DNA from: Lactarius indigo | Taxonomy: Eukaryota > Basidiomycota > Agaricomycetes > Russulales > Russulaceae | DNA length: 64,000 bases | NCBI GenBank assembly: GCA_025766275.1 | Contig: JAFKAC010000067.1 | Coordinates: 124,001 to 188,000, forward strand | Direction of reading: 5' to 3' | In this document: positions 46,163-57,400 of the stretch, in pieces | Numbering within the stretch: the first letter of the stretch is position 1 | Layout of the letters: each line of letters begins with the position of its first letter | Translations under genes and position numbers: made by a program | Notes under the pieces: model-generated | What the model was told of the DNA's origin: nothing | Seen by the model: only the letters and a program-made list of their open reading frames with translations | Database searches by the model: none

Positions 46163-47800
46163 GTGGCTCTCACCAGCCGAAGCCGAACTCAGTTTGTCCG
46201 GGAATACCTGGAACGACATCCGAGTGACGACCTTAGACCCTCCATCAAAGGAGCTGCTCTCTGGCGAAATACCCCACACGACGAAGGATACTACGTCTAC
46301 GATCCTGATAAGCTCACCTACAAGCCAGTTGAATATATTGAAGACCAGCATATCTGGGCCTACGTCGCCTACTCTGACTCAAAGCATTCCTGGTACTCGT
46401 ATAAGCCAGTCCCCGCACATCTCGGGTTAGGACCAGGAAAAGGCCACATCCAAGCCATCGACGCCGATTCTGATGTTGAGGAACCCACAACAGAACCAGA
46501 CTCCAACTCAGAACACAACCCCACTCTCACCCCTACCATCCAACAACCGGTGGACTTTGCATCGTATGCCAACATGTCCAACACCCAACTCTCCACCACC
46601 CTCACCACCGCCCAACCCTCAAGCAGCTCCCAACTTGCAGGAACCTTGTCAGCGAATCCTGCAAGTAGTGGAGGATATCCTCTGGGAGGAGGTCTGCCGG
46701 CAGGCGGAGGAGGCCCTGCGGGAAGCGCAGGAGGCCATCATGGAGGTGGTGCGCCTGGAGGTGGAGGCGGAGGCGGCGCACCTGGAGGCGGAGCAGGCGC
46801 TGGGGGAGCAGCCGTGGGAGGAGCCCCAAACGGACGACTTGGGGGAAACCCTCCCCCTGAATTCGCAGGAGACCGCAAAACCAGTCGAGCATTCCTCAAC
46901 ACCTTTTCGCTCTACCGAGGAATGAACCCAAACGTTCAGCAACTCACCCTCCCCTACTCCCGAGCGATGACACTGCTCTCTTACATACAAGGACCACTCG
47001 TAGACGATTGGGTGGAGGAACAAATTCAATGGCTTGTAGACCAATTAGCGGGAGGAGTGGCCATGAACGCCGAAAACCTCTGGAACACCATCGAAGCCCG
47101 CTTTATTCAAGCTTACACCGACACCACACAGCAGCAGAAAGCACGACATGCCATCCAAACCCTTCAGATGGAAAAAGAAGATATCGACACGTATATCGCC
47201 AAATTTTCTAACCTGGCGAACAAACCAGGATACAACAAGGACGAAGCCACAACTTTAGAGATCTTCCAGAAAGGCCTGCCAAATGCCCTAGTGATCAACG
47301 CGATAAAATTCCATTACCTGATAACATGGGACGATTGGAAAGCGGCAGTAACCCTTCAACAGGCTGAATATCTCCTTCTCAAAGACAAACTCACTAAGGG
47401 AAGAGGCGATAAACGAGGAGGGGCCTCCCACGACCAGTGGCTGTCAACCCTGAACAAAAACCAAGACCCAAACGCGATGGATGTAAGCCGAACTCGAGCC
47501 CGCGCTGCCATGACGGACGATGAAAAGAAACAACTCCAAAAGGAAGGAAGATGTTTCCGCTGCCAAGGGCAAGGACACATCTCCCGCTTCTGTCTGCAGA
47601 AACCTGCAACAATGGCCAAAGTCGCAGAAACCACCGCTACCCCAACAACAGCCACAATCTCTATGACAGCCTCACGACCTCTCTCCAATGAAGAACAAGC
47701 TGAGGCGCAAGTAGCTGCCCTCTTCGCTCAAAGCCCCGAAGTTCACGAACTTATGGTGGACAAACTATTTGGTCAGAAGAAGGATTTTCTGAACGCTTAA
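46163..47800 (+). CDS. gypsy A2 gag, intact, GTG start
   Basis: A 545-codon open gag. Residues 1-85 form a conserved N-terminal domain (REYLERHPSDDLRPSIKGA, then YVYDPDKLTYKPVEYI). A Ser/Thr/Pro linker and a Gly-rich stretch (about 165-225) follow. A helical capsid-like region runs about 245-410 (YSRAMTLLSYIQGPLVDDW, then YIAKFSNLANKPGYNKDEA). One CCHC knuckle lies near residue 464 (CFRCQGQGHISRFC), and a tail ends KDFLNA. The start is GTG at 46163 with A at -3 and G at +4. The same GTG is present in copy A1, and no in-frame ATG occurs before codon 138. Gag packages the RNA and forms the particle (family knowledge). Pol overlaps its last codons in the -1 frame. Confidence 0.92.
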   Translation: MALTSRSRTQFVREYLERHPSDDLRPSIKGAALWRNTPHDEGYYVYDPDKLTYKPVEYIEDQHIWAYVAYSDSKHSWYSYKPVPAHLGLGPGKGHIQAIDADSDVEEPTTEPDSNSEHNPTLTPTIQQPVDFASYANMSNTQLSTTLTTAQPSSSSQLAGTLSANPASSGGYPLGGGLPAGGGGPAGSAGGHHGGGAPGGGGGGGAPGGGAGAGGAAVGGAPNGRLGGNPPPEFAGDRKTSRAFLNTFSLYRGMNPNVQQLTLPYSRAMTLLSYIQGPLVDDWVEEQIQWLVDQLAGGVAMNAENLWNTIEARFIQAYTDTTQQQKARHAIQTLQMEKEDIDTYIAKFSNLANKPGYNKDEATTLEIFQKGLPNALVINAIKFHYLITWDDWKAAVTLQQAEYLLLKDKLTKGRGDKRGGASHDQWLSTLNKNQDPNAMDVSRTRARAAMTDDEKKQLQKEGRCFRCQGQGHISRFCLQKPATMAKVAETTATPTTATISMTASRPLSNEEQAEAQVAALFAQSPEVHELMVDKLFGQKKDFLNA

Positions 47801-50800
47801 ACCCGGCGGCCTGGGCTAGAGCATTAAAACTTAGCGTGTACAATAGCAGATTCTGATCTATGCGAATTCCAGTACTTTTCAAATCTGCACACGCAACGGC
47901 CAAACGAAATGTCCTTATTGACTCTGGAGCAACCGACAATTTTATAAGCGCAAACCTCTTAAAACGACTGAGGATTGCCTGGTTAGCAACAGAGAGACCT
48001 ATCAAGATATGGAACGTGGACGGGACCCACAACCAAGGAGGAGAAATCACCTCCTTCACGGACCTAACTGTCAAGACCGGAGGAAAGGCCCAGAACCTCC
48101 GATTCCTCATCACCGACCTAGGAAACGACGAGGTTATCCTTGGATATCCCTGGTTCACTGCCTTTGAACCGAAGTTCCATTGGCGGGATGCCACTCTGGA
48201 TGAAGAGTTCCAGCCAGTGGTAATCACTAGCCTCAACTTGTCAGACGAAGCCATGCCTACAGAAGCCACTATTAAGGCATTGGAGACGTACCAACTTGAC
48301 AAGTTGGCCTGGGAACAACTAGAGAACGATGATACTCCATACATCCGACTGCGAAAAACGACGATGGCATCGGAACTGGCACAACAAGAAGCGGCCAAAA
48401 GGCCCCCAAAGACCTTTGAAGAAATGGTCCCTGAGGAGTACAGAAGACATCACAAGGTGTTCAGCGAAGAAGCTTCCCAACGGTTCCCTCCATCACGAAT
48501 TTGGGACCACGCCATCGATCTTGTCCCTAACGCCCCCGAAACTATGGATTGTAAAGTATATCCGCTCACAATCCCCGAGACCAAGAAACTATCGGAATTC
48601 ATAACAGAACACCTGGACAAAAAATATATACAACCATCGAAATCCCCCTATGCATCCCCCTTCTTCTTCATCAAGAAGAAAGACGGGAAGTTACAACCAG
48701 TACAAGACTATCGTCGACTCAATGAATTTACTGTGAAAAATCACTATCTGCTTCCCTTGATTCCCGAACTTATCGATCGGATTCGGGAAGCGCGACTCTA
48801 TTCTAAACTGGACATACGATGGGGATACAATAACGTTCGGATCAAACCAGGTGACGAATGGAAGGCGGCATTTAAGACCAATCAGGGACTATTCGAACCA
48901 CGGGTCATGTTCTTCGGCCTCACCAATTCTCCCAGCACTTTCCAAACCATGATGGACACCATATTCCGGGAACTAATATTGACTGGAGAAGTAATTGTCT
49001 ACATGGATGATATTCTAATCGCCACCATAGACAATCGCACCCACCACAGACAAGTACTGCACCATGTGCTAGACCTCTGCAATGAACACAACCTCTACAT
49101 CAAACCAGAAAAATGCGTGTTCGAAGTCCATGAAGTGGAATACCTGGGATTGATCATTGGACACGGCAAGTTACGGATGGACCCCGTCAAAGTCCAAGGA
49201 ATACGAGACTGGAAACCTCCAAAATCCCCAAAAGAAGTACGAGCGTTCTTGGGCTTTTGCAACTTCTATTGACGGTTCATATGGGGATTCTCTACGATAG
49301 CAAGACCGCTCCACGACCTCACAAAGAAGGACGCACCCTGGGAATGGACAAATGCCAGACAAAAAGCCTTTGATACCATCAAAGAGAGAATCAGCTCCGA
49401 ACCAGTACTCCTATTCCCAAAACTGGACCAACCATTCGAAATCGAAGTGGACACTTCCAGCTACGCCCTAGGAGCGGTGCTAAACCAAAAGGGAGAAGAC
49501 CAGAAAAGCCACCCGGTCGCATTTTACTCCGAGTCGCTAACGGAGGCAGAACGCAACTATGACATCTATGACAAAGAACTATTGGCTATCGTCAAAGCCC
49601 TACAGACCTGGCGCACGTACCTAATTGGGTCCCCCCATCTGATAACAATTCACACCGACCATGCCAACCTCCAATATTGGAAGGAACCAAGAAAAATCAG
49701 TAGATGCATGGCATGAGAGTTCCAAGAACTCTCTTAATATAATTTCATACTCAAGCACATCCCTGGCACCAAAAACACCCAAGCAGACTCCTTATCAAGA
49801 CGCCCCGACTACGATGATGGGACAACGGACAACAACCATGTCACAGTGCTACCCGAAGAAGTGTTCCTGAAGATTACTCAAACGTCCATGCACAATATGG
49901 ACATATGGACCCAAATCACTCAAAACATGGAAGAATCGGTAGTGCTTCCATGGGTCAAACCTCACAACCTAAAGAAGCACAACGGACTATGGTGGAAGGG
50001 CAACGCCCTCGTTGTTGTGGGAAACAACGATCTTAAACGGGGAGTAATCACCTTTTTCCACGACACTCCGAGCACCGGACATCCAGGAATTGCAAACACC
50101 CTAGAACTAGTACGACGTGACTTCTGGTGGCCGAATATGCGAAAGGATGTGGAGGCATACGTCAAAGGATGTGCTACTTGCCAAAGTAACAAGATTAATC
50201 CCCACCGACAAAGACCACACCTATTCCCCATCACCACAGATCCTTCAGCCGAACCCTTCGAAGTGGTAGCAATGGACTTCATAGTCAAACTCCCTGTATC
50301 CAATGGATTCGACTCCATTCTCACCATCACAGATCACAATTGCTCCAAAGCAGCAATATTCATCCCCTGTAATGAAACCATAACGTCGGAAGGAGTGGCC
50401 AAACTCTATCTCCAACACGTATACCCTCATTATGGCCTACCCCGAAAAATCATATCCGATCGAGACCCCAGATTTGCATCCACCTTCATGAGACAATTGT
50501 GCCACACTCTAGGAATACAGCAAAATATATCGTCAGCATATCACCCCCAGACTGACGGCCAGTCGGAACGCACCAACCAATGGCTGGAACAATATTTACG
50601 ACACTGGTGCAATACAAGGCAAGACAATTGGGCAGACGTCTTACCTATGGCACAGTTCACGCATAACTCCTGGGCAAATGCCACAACCAAACACTCTCCA
50701 TTCTCACTCCTTATGGGATGGGAACCGCGAACCACCTGGAACCCCAAACCATCAAGCTGCCCAGCCGTAGACCAACAACTGGAAGATCTACTAGTAGTTA

Positions 50801-51330
50801 GGCAGCACGCCCAAGACAGTATCAAGCATGCGCAGCACCTCATGGCGCAACGAGGTAAAATGGGGTTCACACCTTATCAACAAGGAGATCAAGTATGGCT
50901 AGAAGGGACAAATCTTCGTACCTTCTATCCCACAAGCAAACTAGCCCCAAAGAGGCATGGACCATTCAAAATAACGAAGGTTCTATCAGACGTTTCCTAC
51001 AAACTCGAACTCCCCGCAACATGGAAGATTCACCCTGTGTTCCATGCGAACCTTCTCACACCGTATAAGGAGACGGAGATGCATGGAGCAAACTTCACCC
51101 GACCTCCACCTGACCTTATCAACGGAGAAGAGGAGTATGAAGTGGAGCGCATCGAAGACGCCCAGGCACGAGGACAAGGGCGCAAACTCCACTTCCTGGT
51201 TAAGTGGAAGGGATTCCCCACAAGTGACAATACGTGGGAGCCCGCGACCAACCTGACACATGCTAGAGATGCAATTAGGGACTATTATCGACGATACCCA
51301 TCCGCTGAAGGGGCTGGACGAAAGGCATAA
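47795..51330 (+). pseudogene. gypsy A2 pol, nearly intact
   Basis: Pol lies in the -1 frame relative to gag and overlaps the gag end (LNPAAWARALKLSVYN). Domains: protease (IDSGATDNFI near 47920), RT with SKLDIRWGYNNV (near 48810) and YMDDILIA (near 49000), and RNase H with EIEVDTSSYALG (near 49445). The integrase has [10 protein letters not shown] and CATCQSNK, then [15 protein letters not shown] and GQSERTNQ. A chromodomain follows at 51130-51290 ([10 protein letters not shown], then FLVKWKGF). Stops: TGA 47854, TGA 49270, TGA 49714, TAA 49735. At 47854 copy A1 has CGA. All visible catalytic residues are intact. Confidence 0.93.
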
Positions 51331-51376
51331 AAAGAAAGAGAGAGACCCCCTGACCAGACTCCCCAGCAACACTAAA

Positions 51377-52840
51377 ATGACGGACACCCCGATCTCCAAC
51401 ACCACCCTAGTCAACATCCTCAGCAACCCTCAACTTGAAGCCGCCCTCGAACGAGGGATTGTCACCATTGACATCTCTGACATCCCACGCCTATCGCCAC
51501 CACCATCCCTTCCCCAGTCCCCTCGATCTACCATGACCATCGACCCCATCCCCATCATACCCCGTACTCCAGAACAGGAACCTGGAGAGCTCACCCCATC
51601 CACGCCAGAGGAAGGACAGTATTCCCCCACACCTCCTCCTCAGCAATCACCCGAACCACCTGTACCATCACCACCATCATCCTCACCATCGACCCCACCA
51701 CCACCACTTGAACCCTTCACCCCCGTTCGCGTCCACACCCCCATCGACTACGAATGGCCTGACTCCCCCCCTGAAGAGACTGACGACCCCGGCGCCCCTT
51801 TTTTCCCAAACATCCAAGGCACCCCAAAGTTCTACCCACTACAGATCCCACTACCTGACGGAGGGTCCAATACTGCGAAGTACATTTACTATCGCAAGGG
51901 ATTCACCGAGGTAGTGGGGACGATGGGTGCTAGACAACCGCACTATGGAGAATCGGTCTATCTCTCGTCACTTCGGCCCAATGTCTCGGCACCCCCGTTC
52001 ACAGCAGATCAACTCCAATTCTTCGACCCCCACGACATCCGCACCTGTGCGCTAGATGAAACCCTCATCGAGCTCAATTCCCCACGACTCACAGCCGAGG
52101 TCACCAGACTGCGCACCGGGCTTCTCGCGCTCAAGGAGATTGACGAAAAATGCGAAAGGCTAGAAGAAGATGCGCGAAAGCTCAGGTCAGAGAGACTCAC
52201 GGTGGATCTTATGCTAGCCAGCACCAAAAGACGACTCCAGTATGCGGGAGCCCTTACTACCATTGGCAATGAATATGCGCGAATGATGGCACTCCCAGCC
52301 CCACTCAGACATTCATGCTATGCCATTCCCTTTTCCCCACGTTGAGGGGGACCACTAGAATTCCCTCGCCTCGCCGACAAACCCCATCGACGATGCTGCT
52401 ATCACTGTGGCAGTTCTCACCATCTCATGTGCGACTGCCCCACCAGGCCACGATCGGCTTGCTGACATTGCCAAAGCCAAGAGCACCAGTCTTATCGATG
52501 CATCTTTCATCGTGCGGGGATGGTCGAAGAGGTCATCTCCACCTCTCAAGCAGACGAGTGTATCCGGCAAGCGATAAGTACTGAGGCGTCCACTTCCTTC
52601 ACAGTGCTGGAGCCCCCAACCATTGCTGCCGAGACTCAAGGGAGGTGGTGCGGGCGATGCTTCCACACCAACGCTGACCACAACGAGATCCAGTGCCCGC
52701 AATACAAGATGTGCCGCAAATGCAGAAAGCGCGGCCCCCTTTTCTTCCTCAAAACCCACTATTGCCGACTCGACATCTCGCCGTGGCCAGAGAACGACCT
52801 CGACGCGGACATCTACGACCTTGTCGACCCAGAGTCCTGA
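51377..52840 (+). pseudogene. gypsy A2 third ORF with four zinc-knuckle motifs
   Basis: A 487-codon frame between pol and the 3' LTR, interrupted only by TGA at 52343 and near 52460. The N-terminus is MTDTPISNTTLVNIL and is followed by a long Pro/Ser-rich linker. Then comes a conserved centre (KYIYYRKGFTEVVG, then HYGESVYLSSLRP), DETLIELNSPRLTAEV leading into a charged helical stretch that looks like a coiled coil (EKCERLEEDARKLRSERL), and a Cys/His array: CYHCGSSHHLMCDC, C-stop-HCQSQEHQSYRC, CGRCFHTNADHNEIQC and CRKCRKRGPLFFLKTHYC. The stop inside the second knuckle fits CGA to TGA. No signal peptide or membrane segment is seen. It may bind nucleic acid. Related ORFs are in families B and E. 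Confidence 0.8.
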
Positions 52841-52860
52841 ATCCGAGGCATCTTCAGACC

Positions 52861-52874
52861 AAGACAGGGGGTAA
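52861..52874 (+). other. Polypurine tract of gypsy A2
   Basis: AAGACAGGGGGTAA immediately upstream of the 3' LTR start, in the expected place for the plus-strand primer. Confidence 0.8.
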
Positions 52875-53459
52875 TGTTACAATTTTCCTTTGGACTCATT
52901 CTTTTGCATATCACTATTCCCTTCCCAACACTATATGAGCCCTGTACGATTATGCGGACTTTACGATTACCCGGTTCCTATCATGCGCCCTACTTATTGA
53001 TGCCCTCTTCTGATAAAGTTTGACATGTGCTAGTTTCCGTTGTGTTCCCAATCACGTGCGACTCCGCGTGATTCACCTTTGTTCTCAGTACGATGTTCCT
53101 TTGTTCCTCTTATGTCCCATCTATTGTTCCAAGACTGGCGATGGCGCCATCTGTTTGTAGCTGTCATACTAGCCACTATCTATTTAAACCTAGTCCTACC
53201 TAGCTTGTACGGTAGACTAGACTTCTTGTGTGATAACTACACTCGTCTAACAAAGGACGCCTCCGTGCTTTCCTTGTCTCGAGAACTCCCGCTGCCTTCA
53301 CTAGACCTCCGAGTCTTAGCCATCCTCTACGATCCAAGTGACCATCGTCCTTGTGATCCTTGTGCATCATTCTACTGAAGCCGAGCCTGAGAGCTTGTGC
53401 TACCGTTACTCGACTGACTCGGTACAGGTCATACCTTACGCCCCTGTAGTGGCGTAACA
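52875..53459 (+). repeat. 3' LTR of gypsy A2
   Basis: 585 bp, equal in length to the 5' LTR, followed by CACCT, the second copy of the target duplication. Confidence 0.97.
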
Positions 53460-54486
53460 CACCTCCTGAGGTGTGATCAACTTGACACTATCACTACTGA
53501 TTGAAATGGGTGCCTCCTGTCACCCACATGGATCAGAGGAAGCATCAGAGGAAGCAGGGTCTGAATGGGCTGCACCAATCTCCTCAGCCAGTGCCAGGTT
53601 GAACAGGTGACCACCATTGGCCTGCCATGCATAGATAGCATCATGTGCCAAAGCAGCGTGCACAGAGTGTTTCAGAAGGTCATCCCGTAACCTGGTGAGC
53701 CATGTTGCAAAGGCATGCTCAATGGCAGCTAGGAGCATATCCGAAGGGTGATGTTTGATGAGAAATTCAGTGACTGTAACACCTGGGACATGATGCATCC
53801 AGCAGGCAGGGTCCCACACAGTGGGGTCACCGACAGCTTTGAATGAGTAGTCCCATTCAAGATGCTCAAGGGACTCGGGGGGGGCACGACCACATTTGTC
53901 CATCCAAAGATGGTGAATAGTGTGTGCCTCACGCTCAAAGGTGGTATCAGGGGTGGGAGTGGGTGAAGAGGCCAGGCAGACAGCCAGGACAGGTACCACC
54001 AGAGTCTGGGAGGGGGAAGGGGGAAGGATAACCTCAGCCTGGTCACCAGGGGAGAGGGAGGCTCCTGTGAGGGTGAGGGCTGGTTCAGGATTGGGGGCCA
54101 AAGTATTCAGGCCACCAGCAGGTGTGTTGTTAGGAACAGCCAGGGGACCAGCAGAGGTGGGGATGGTGGTCAAAGTATTCAAATCACCAGTCACTGGGAG
54201 TGGGGCTTCGGGGGTGGGTTGATAGATCTCAACAACAGCAGCCTCCATTGCCAGTTGGTCAAGTGCAGTGTGTATGGGTGGAAGAGGTGGGGCCTCGTGT
54301 AGTGTTGGGGAGGGGGAGGGCTCCCACAGAGCGGCGAAATGGTTCTAAGACAGCTCCATAGTGCTCTAGGTAGGTTGATGGTTATGAGGACACCAGGCAG
54401 TTTGTCAACAAGGAGTATATTTGCAAAAATATGTACAAGTACCAACACCCAAAAGAGAAGGTGGTGGTATGAGAAGAAGGAGGGTA

Positions 54487-57400
54487 GAAGTACAGCTCCG
54501 ACTGCATATCCTGACATGTCCACCTCCAGCTTGAATTGATCTTGCAGACACAGGTGTGCAAGCACTGGTTCTTCTGTGACTAGGTGCTTGAGCATCTGGA
54601 AGGCCTTGTCTTCTTCTGCTGTCCATCTCCATTTGACATCCTTTCTCATGAGTTGGTTTAGGGGTTGTGTGTGTGGAAAAGCCTTGGACAAAAAGACAGT
54701 AAAAGTTGCAAAATCCAAGGAAAGAGCATACATCCCTAACCTTCATTGGCATTGGCCAGTCCTTAATGCCACAAATTTTTACTGGGTCCATACGTGTTAC
54801 CCCCTTTTCTCAAGGATTACCCCCAGGTAATCCATCCAAGGCTGGTGAAATAGGCACTTCTCCAGCTTGAAGTAAAGGTCATGTTCCTGGGCGATGTGCA
54901 AGACATCTGTAACAGCATCAATATGCATGGACAGATCATAGCCCACTTGTGTGGCAATGCTGATGTCATCCATATAGATGCAAATGATTGTGCCCCATTG
55001 CTCATGTTTTGCAATGGTGTCTCAATATATGTGATTCATCATGGTTTGGAAGGTAGCTGGGGAGTTGGTGAGCCTGAATAACATCACTGTTGGCTCAGAG
55101 AGGCTGAATTTAGTTTTAAAGGCCACCTTCTCTTGATCACCATTGTGAATGTGAATGTTGTTGTACCCCCATCATATGTCTAGCTTTGGATATATATGGG
55201 TGTTGCTGAGGTCATAGATGAGGTCTTGAATAAGGGGTAATGGGTATTGGTTGTGAATGGTATGCAATTTGATCATGCAATAGTCCTGTACCAGGCATAG
55301 CTTCCCATCCTTCTTTTTAATGAAGAAGAATGATGATGTGTATGGAGACATGGAGGGGTGCAGATACCCCTGTGTGAGTTTCTCATCCAGGAACTCCTTC
55401 AGCTTCCCATCTTCATCTTGCATTAGAGGGTATATCTTGCAGTTGATTGACACAGGAGCACTGGGCTTAAAGTCAATGGCGTGGTCCCATGGTCTGGCCA
55501 GAGGGAAATGTTGGGAGGCCTCTTCACTGAAGAGATGCACAAACACCTGATACTCTTTAGGAAGCTCAACTTCCATCATCTGTTGTCCTGCTTGAATTGC
55601 CAGTTCTGTCAAAGTAGTGGCACAGATGTAGGTCTCTTCCTCTAGGGAGTCAAGGATATCTTCTTTTTCCTGGTTGGTGAGCACAGCTGCAATGACTGTG
55701 TGGTTGGGGTTACTCTCCTTGGTATGAATGATGACTGGAATCATATCTTGGTGAACTACAGTGTTCCTCCAGTTGATAGTCGGCTCATAGGTGGCCAACC
55801 AGGGATAGCCAAGGATGAGATCCTCACTCCCCAAATCTGTTACAAGGAATCTCATATTCCTCTGAACCCCTTTAGTCTGTACTTCTAGGTTGGTGAAATG
55901 AGTGATCAACCCAGCTTTGTTTTCAGTATTGTCTATGTTCCATATTTTGCATGCTCTTTCTAGTGGCTGGGTTTCAATACCCATCTTTTGTGCAAATTTT
56001 GGGTTTATGAAATTGTCAGTGGTGCCAGAGTCCATCAATGCTTTGTTTTCAGCCATTTGGTAATTCATGTGGATCAAGACTGGAATTCAAAGCGATCAAA
56101 AGTGCATCATGATTACAGAATTACAATTTAAAGTCCTCACCCAGGCTGATGGGTTCAGGTGCTCCAAAAACCCTCTTTTCCCCATAAGTCCTGCAATATC
56201 AGGTCTTTCACCTCATCCAGGGCATTCACCACTCCTGTAAGCCATTCTTTGGCAGTTTCTGCCACAGTCTTAGTAGATGTGGCTTGAATTTGTGCAGGTG
56301 GCTCCTGCATGTAATAGTCAGTTTTGGCTGATCATGTGCTGCTGGGTCCCAGAGTGGGTCCTGCCTGCTGCCATCCTTGTTGCACTTGCCTTGGCTGACA
56401 TGGCTGTGGACAATTTCATGAGAGATGCCCCAGCTGATTGCAGTTGTAGCTAAGAACTGTCCTGAGGTCTCGACAAGACCCTCCTTGTCCCTGCCCTCTA
56501 ACTCCTGCCCCCCCCTTGGCATGAATGGTGGAAGCAGAAAAGTGTAGGGGGGTTTACTGTAGTCAATCTCTTCTGATCCTGCAAGTTGTACTTTGGGGTG
56601 ATTGGCCAAGGTGTCCATGGTCCATGGATTGGTGAGGTTTTGAGGGACCATCCAATTGGCATTCCTTGTCTTGTTCTTGGGTTTGGTGTCTGTCTTGTAC
56701 CTGTCAAGTCAGGTGCACAAAGGTGAATGTAGTTCTTCTGCCTCCAAAGGACTGCTCTCTTCCATTTGTTGAATGTCTCTGGCTCATCCAAATCACAAGT
56801 CTTCTCATACAACTTCTTTGGCAAACCTCCCATGAATAGGTCAATGGTTTGAGGGTCATTGAGCCAATAGCTGGCTTTTCATGCTGCTTCTTCAAACTCA
56901 TTTACATACTTGTCAATGTCTCCATCCACCATCTTCAGCCCCTTTCTCAACAAGGCTTGGGCTTGCTCCCACTTGAGCATGTTCATGAACCTCTGGTTGA
57001 AACCTTCTGCAACCACATTCCATAGAGGGTGTGTGTGCTGATCAATTCCTCTTTGAATTTGTTGGTTGAGCCATTTGAGATACAAGAGCACCCATTCACT
57101 AACAGATGCCCCCTTGATGTAAGAGAGGAAGAGAAGGCAATGTCAATAATCATTGTGCATGACAGGAGCATCAAGGTTCATTCCTGAGTAGATGTGCCAC
57201 TGTGTGAGGAATGTGTCTACCTTAGTTCTGTCCCCATTGAACACAGTGGGGGGCTCACCAGTTAGTTTCTCATGTCCCCCTGAAACATGAGTGCTGCCTC
57301 CACCTCCTGGAGGTCCTCCAGGGAGTCCCCCCCCTCTTGGTAGGTCTGGGGGAAAATATCCTCCTCCATTTCTCCTGTAAGGGAAGTCATCTACAGGTGG

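Larger units (their letters stand above)
45551..53459 (+). mobile_element. Ty3/gypsy retrotransposon A2, full length
   Basis: A complete 7,909-bp element with two LTRs of equal length (585 bp) differing at seven sites, ends TGTTAC/GTAACA and a perfect CACCT target duplication. Order: LTR, gag (46163-47800), pol (47795-51330), a third ORF (51377-52840), polypurine tract and LTR. Gag is fully open. Pol is broken by three stops plus one before its first ATG, and ORF3 by two. It is the youngest and best preserved element here, inserted in LINE ORF1. Confidence 0.97.
40427..54248 (-). pseudogene. LINE ORF1 (gag-like), in four pieces
   Basis: ORF1 pieces on the minus strand: 54248-53460, 45550-45268, 44832-42686 and 42234-40427, joined through exact target duplications. 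The first part is Pro-rich and then helical (HTIHHLWMDKCG). The third holds a long helical, likely coiled-coil segment (VVRTCQALTNFTALQEAW, then REEQAIQALKTKKK) and a Pro-rich linker. The last has an RRM-like fungal LINE gag region (KVVVVRYGSLLDEDAEKKL, then NFIYTIVGKVPMERI) and three CCHC knuckles near 41580-41390 (CFEMGHVLNNPTC, CICCGGSHHIKDHDFQC, CLLCKKVGHNTCSPHSC). A few stops and frame slips are present. The joined length, about 1,600 codons, is far above the 400-600 usual for LINE ORF1. Confidence 0.65.
36257..54487 (-). mobile_element. Large LINE (non-LTR retrotransposon), with nested insertions
   Basis: An APE-type LINE with RNase H on the minus strand. Continuity is proven by exact target duplications of its passengers: gypsy A2 (CACCT), LTR6b (TGTGT) and LTR2g (CCTGG). 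With these removed the LINE is about 9.2 kb: a long ORF1 (54248 to about 40427) and ORF2 (40434 to 36366). A 3' poly(A) or tail repeat and a LINE target duplication were not found, so the outer ends are approximate. The domain order resembles Tad/I-like fungal LINEs. Confidence 0.75.

Noticed and set aside
51377..52840. Third ORF as a retrovirus-like envelope gene
   Set aside because: No signal peptide, membrane segment or furin-type site is visible; the Cys/His array and helical stretch point to a soluble protein.
45551..53459. Classic RIP (CpA to TpA) as the cause of decay
   Set aside because: All LTR differences are at CpG and none is a CpA to TpA change outside CpG.
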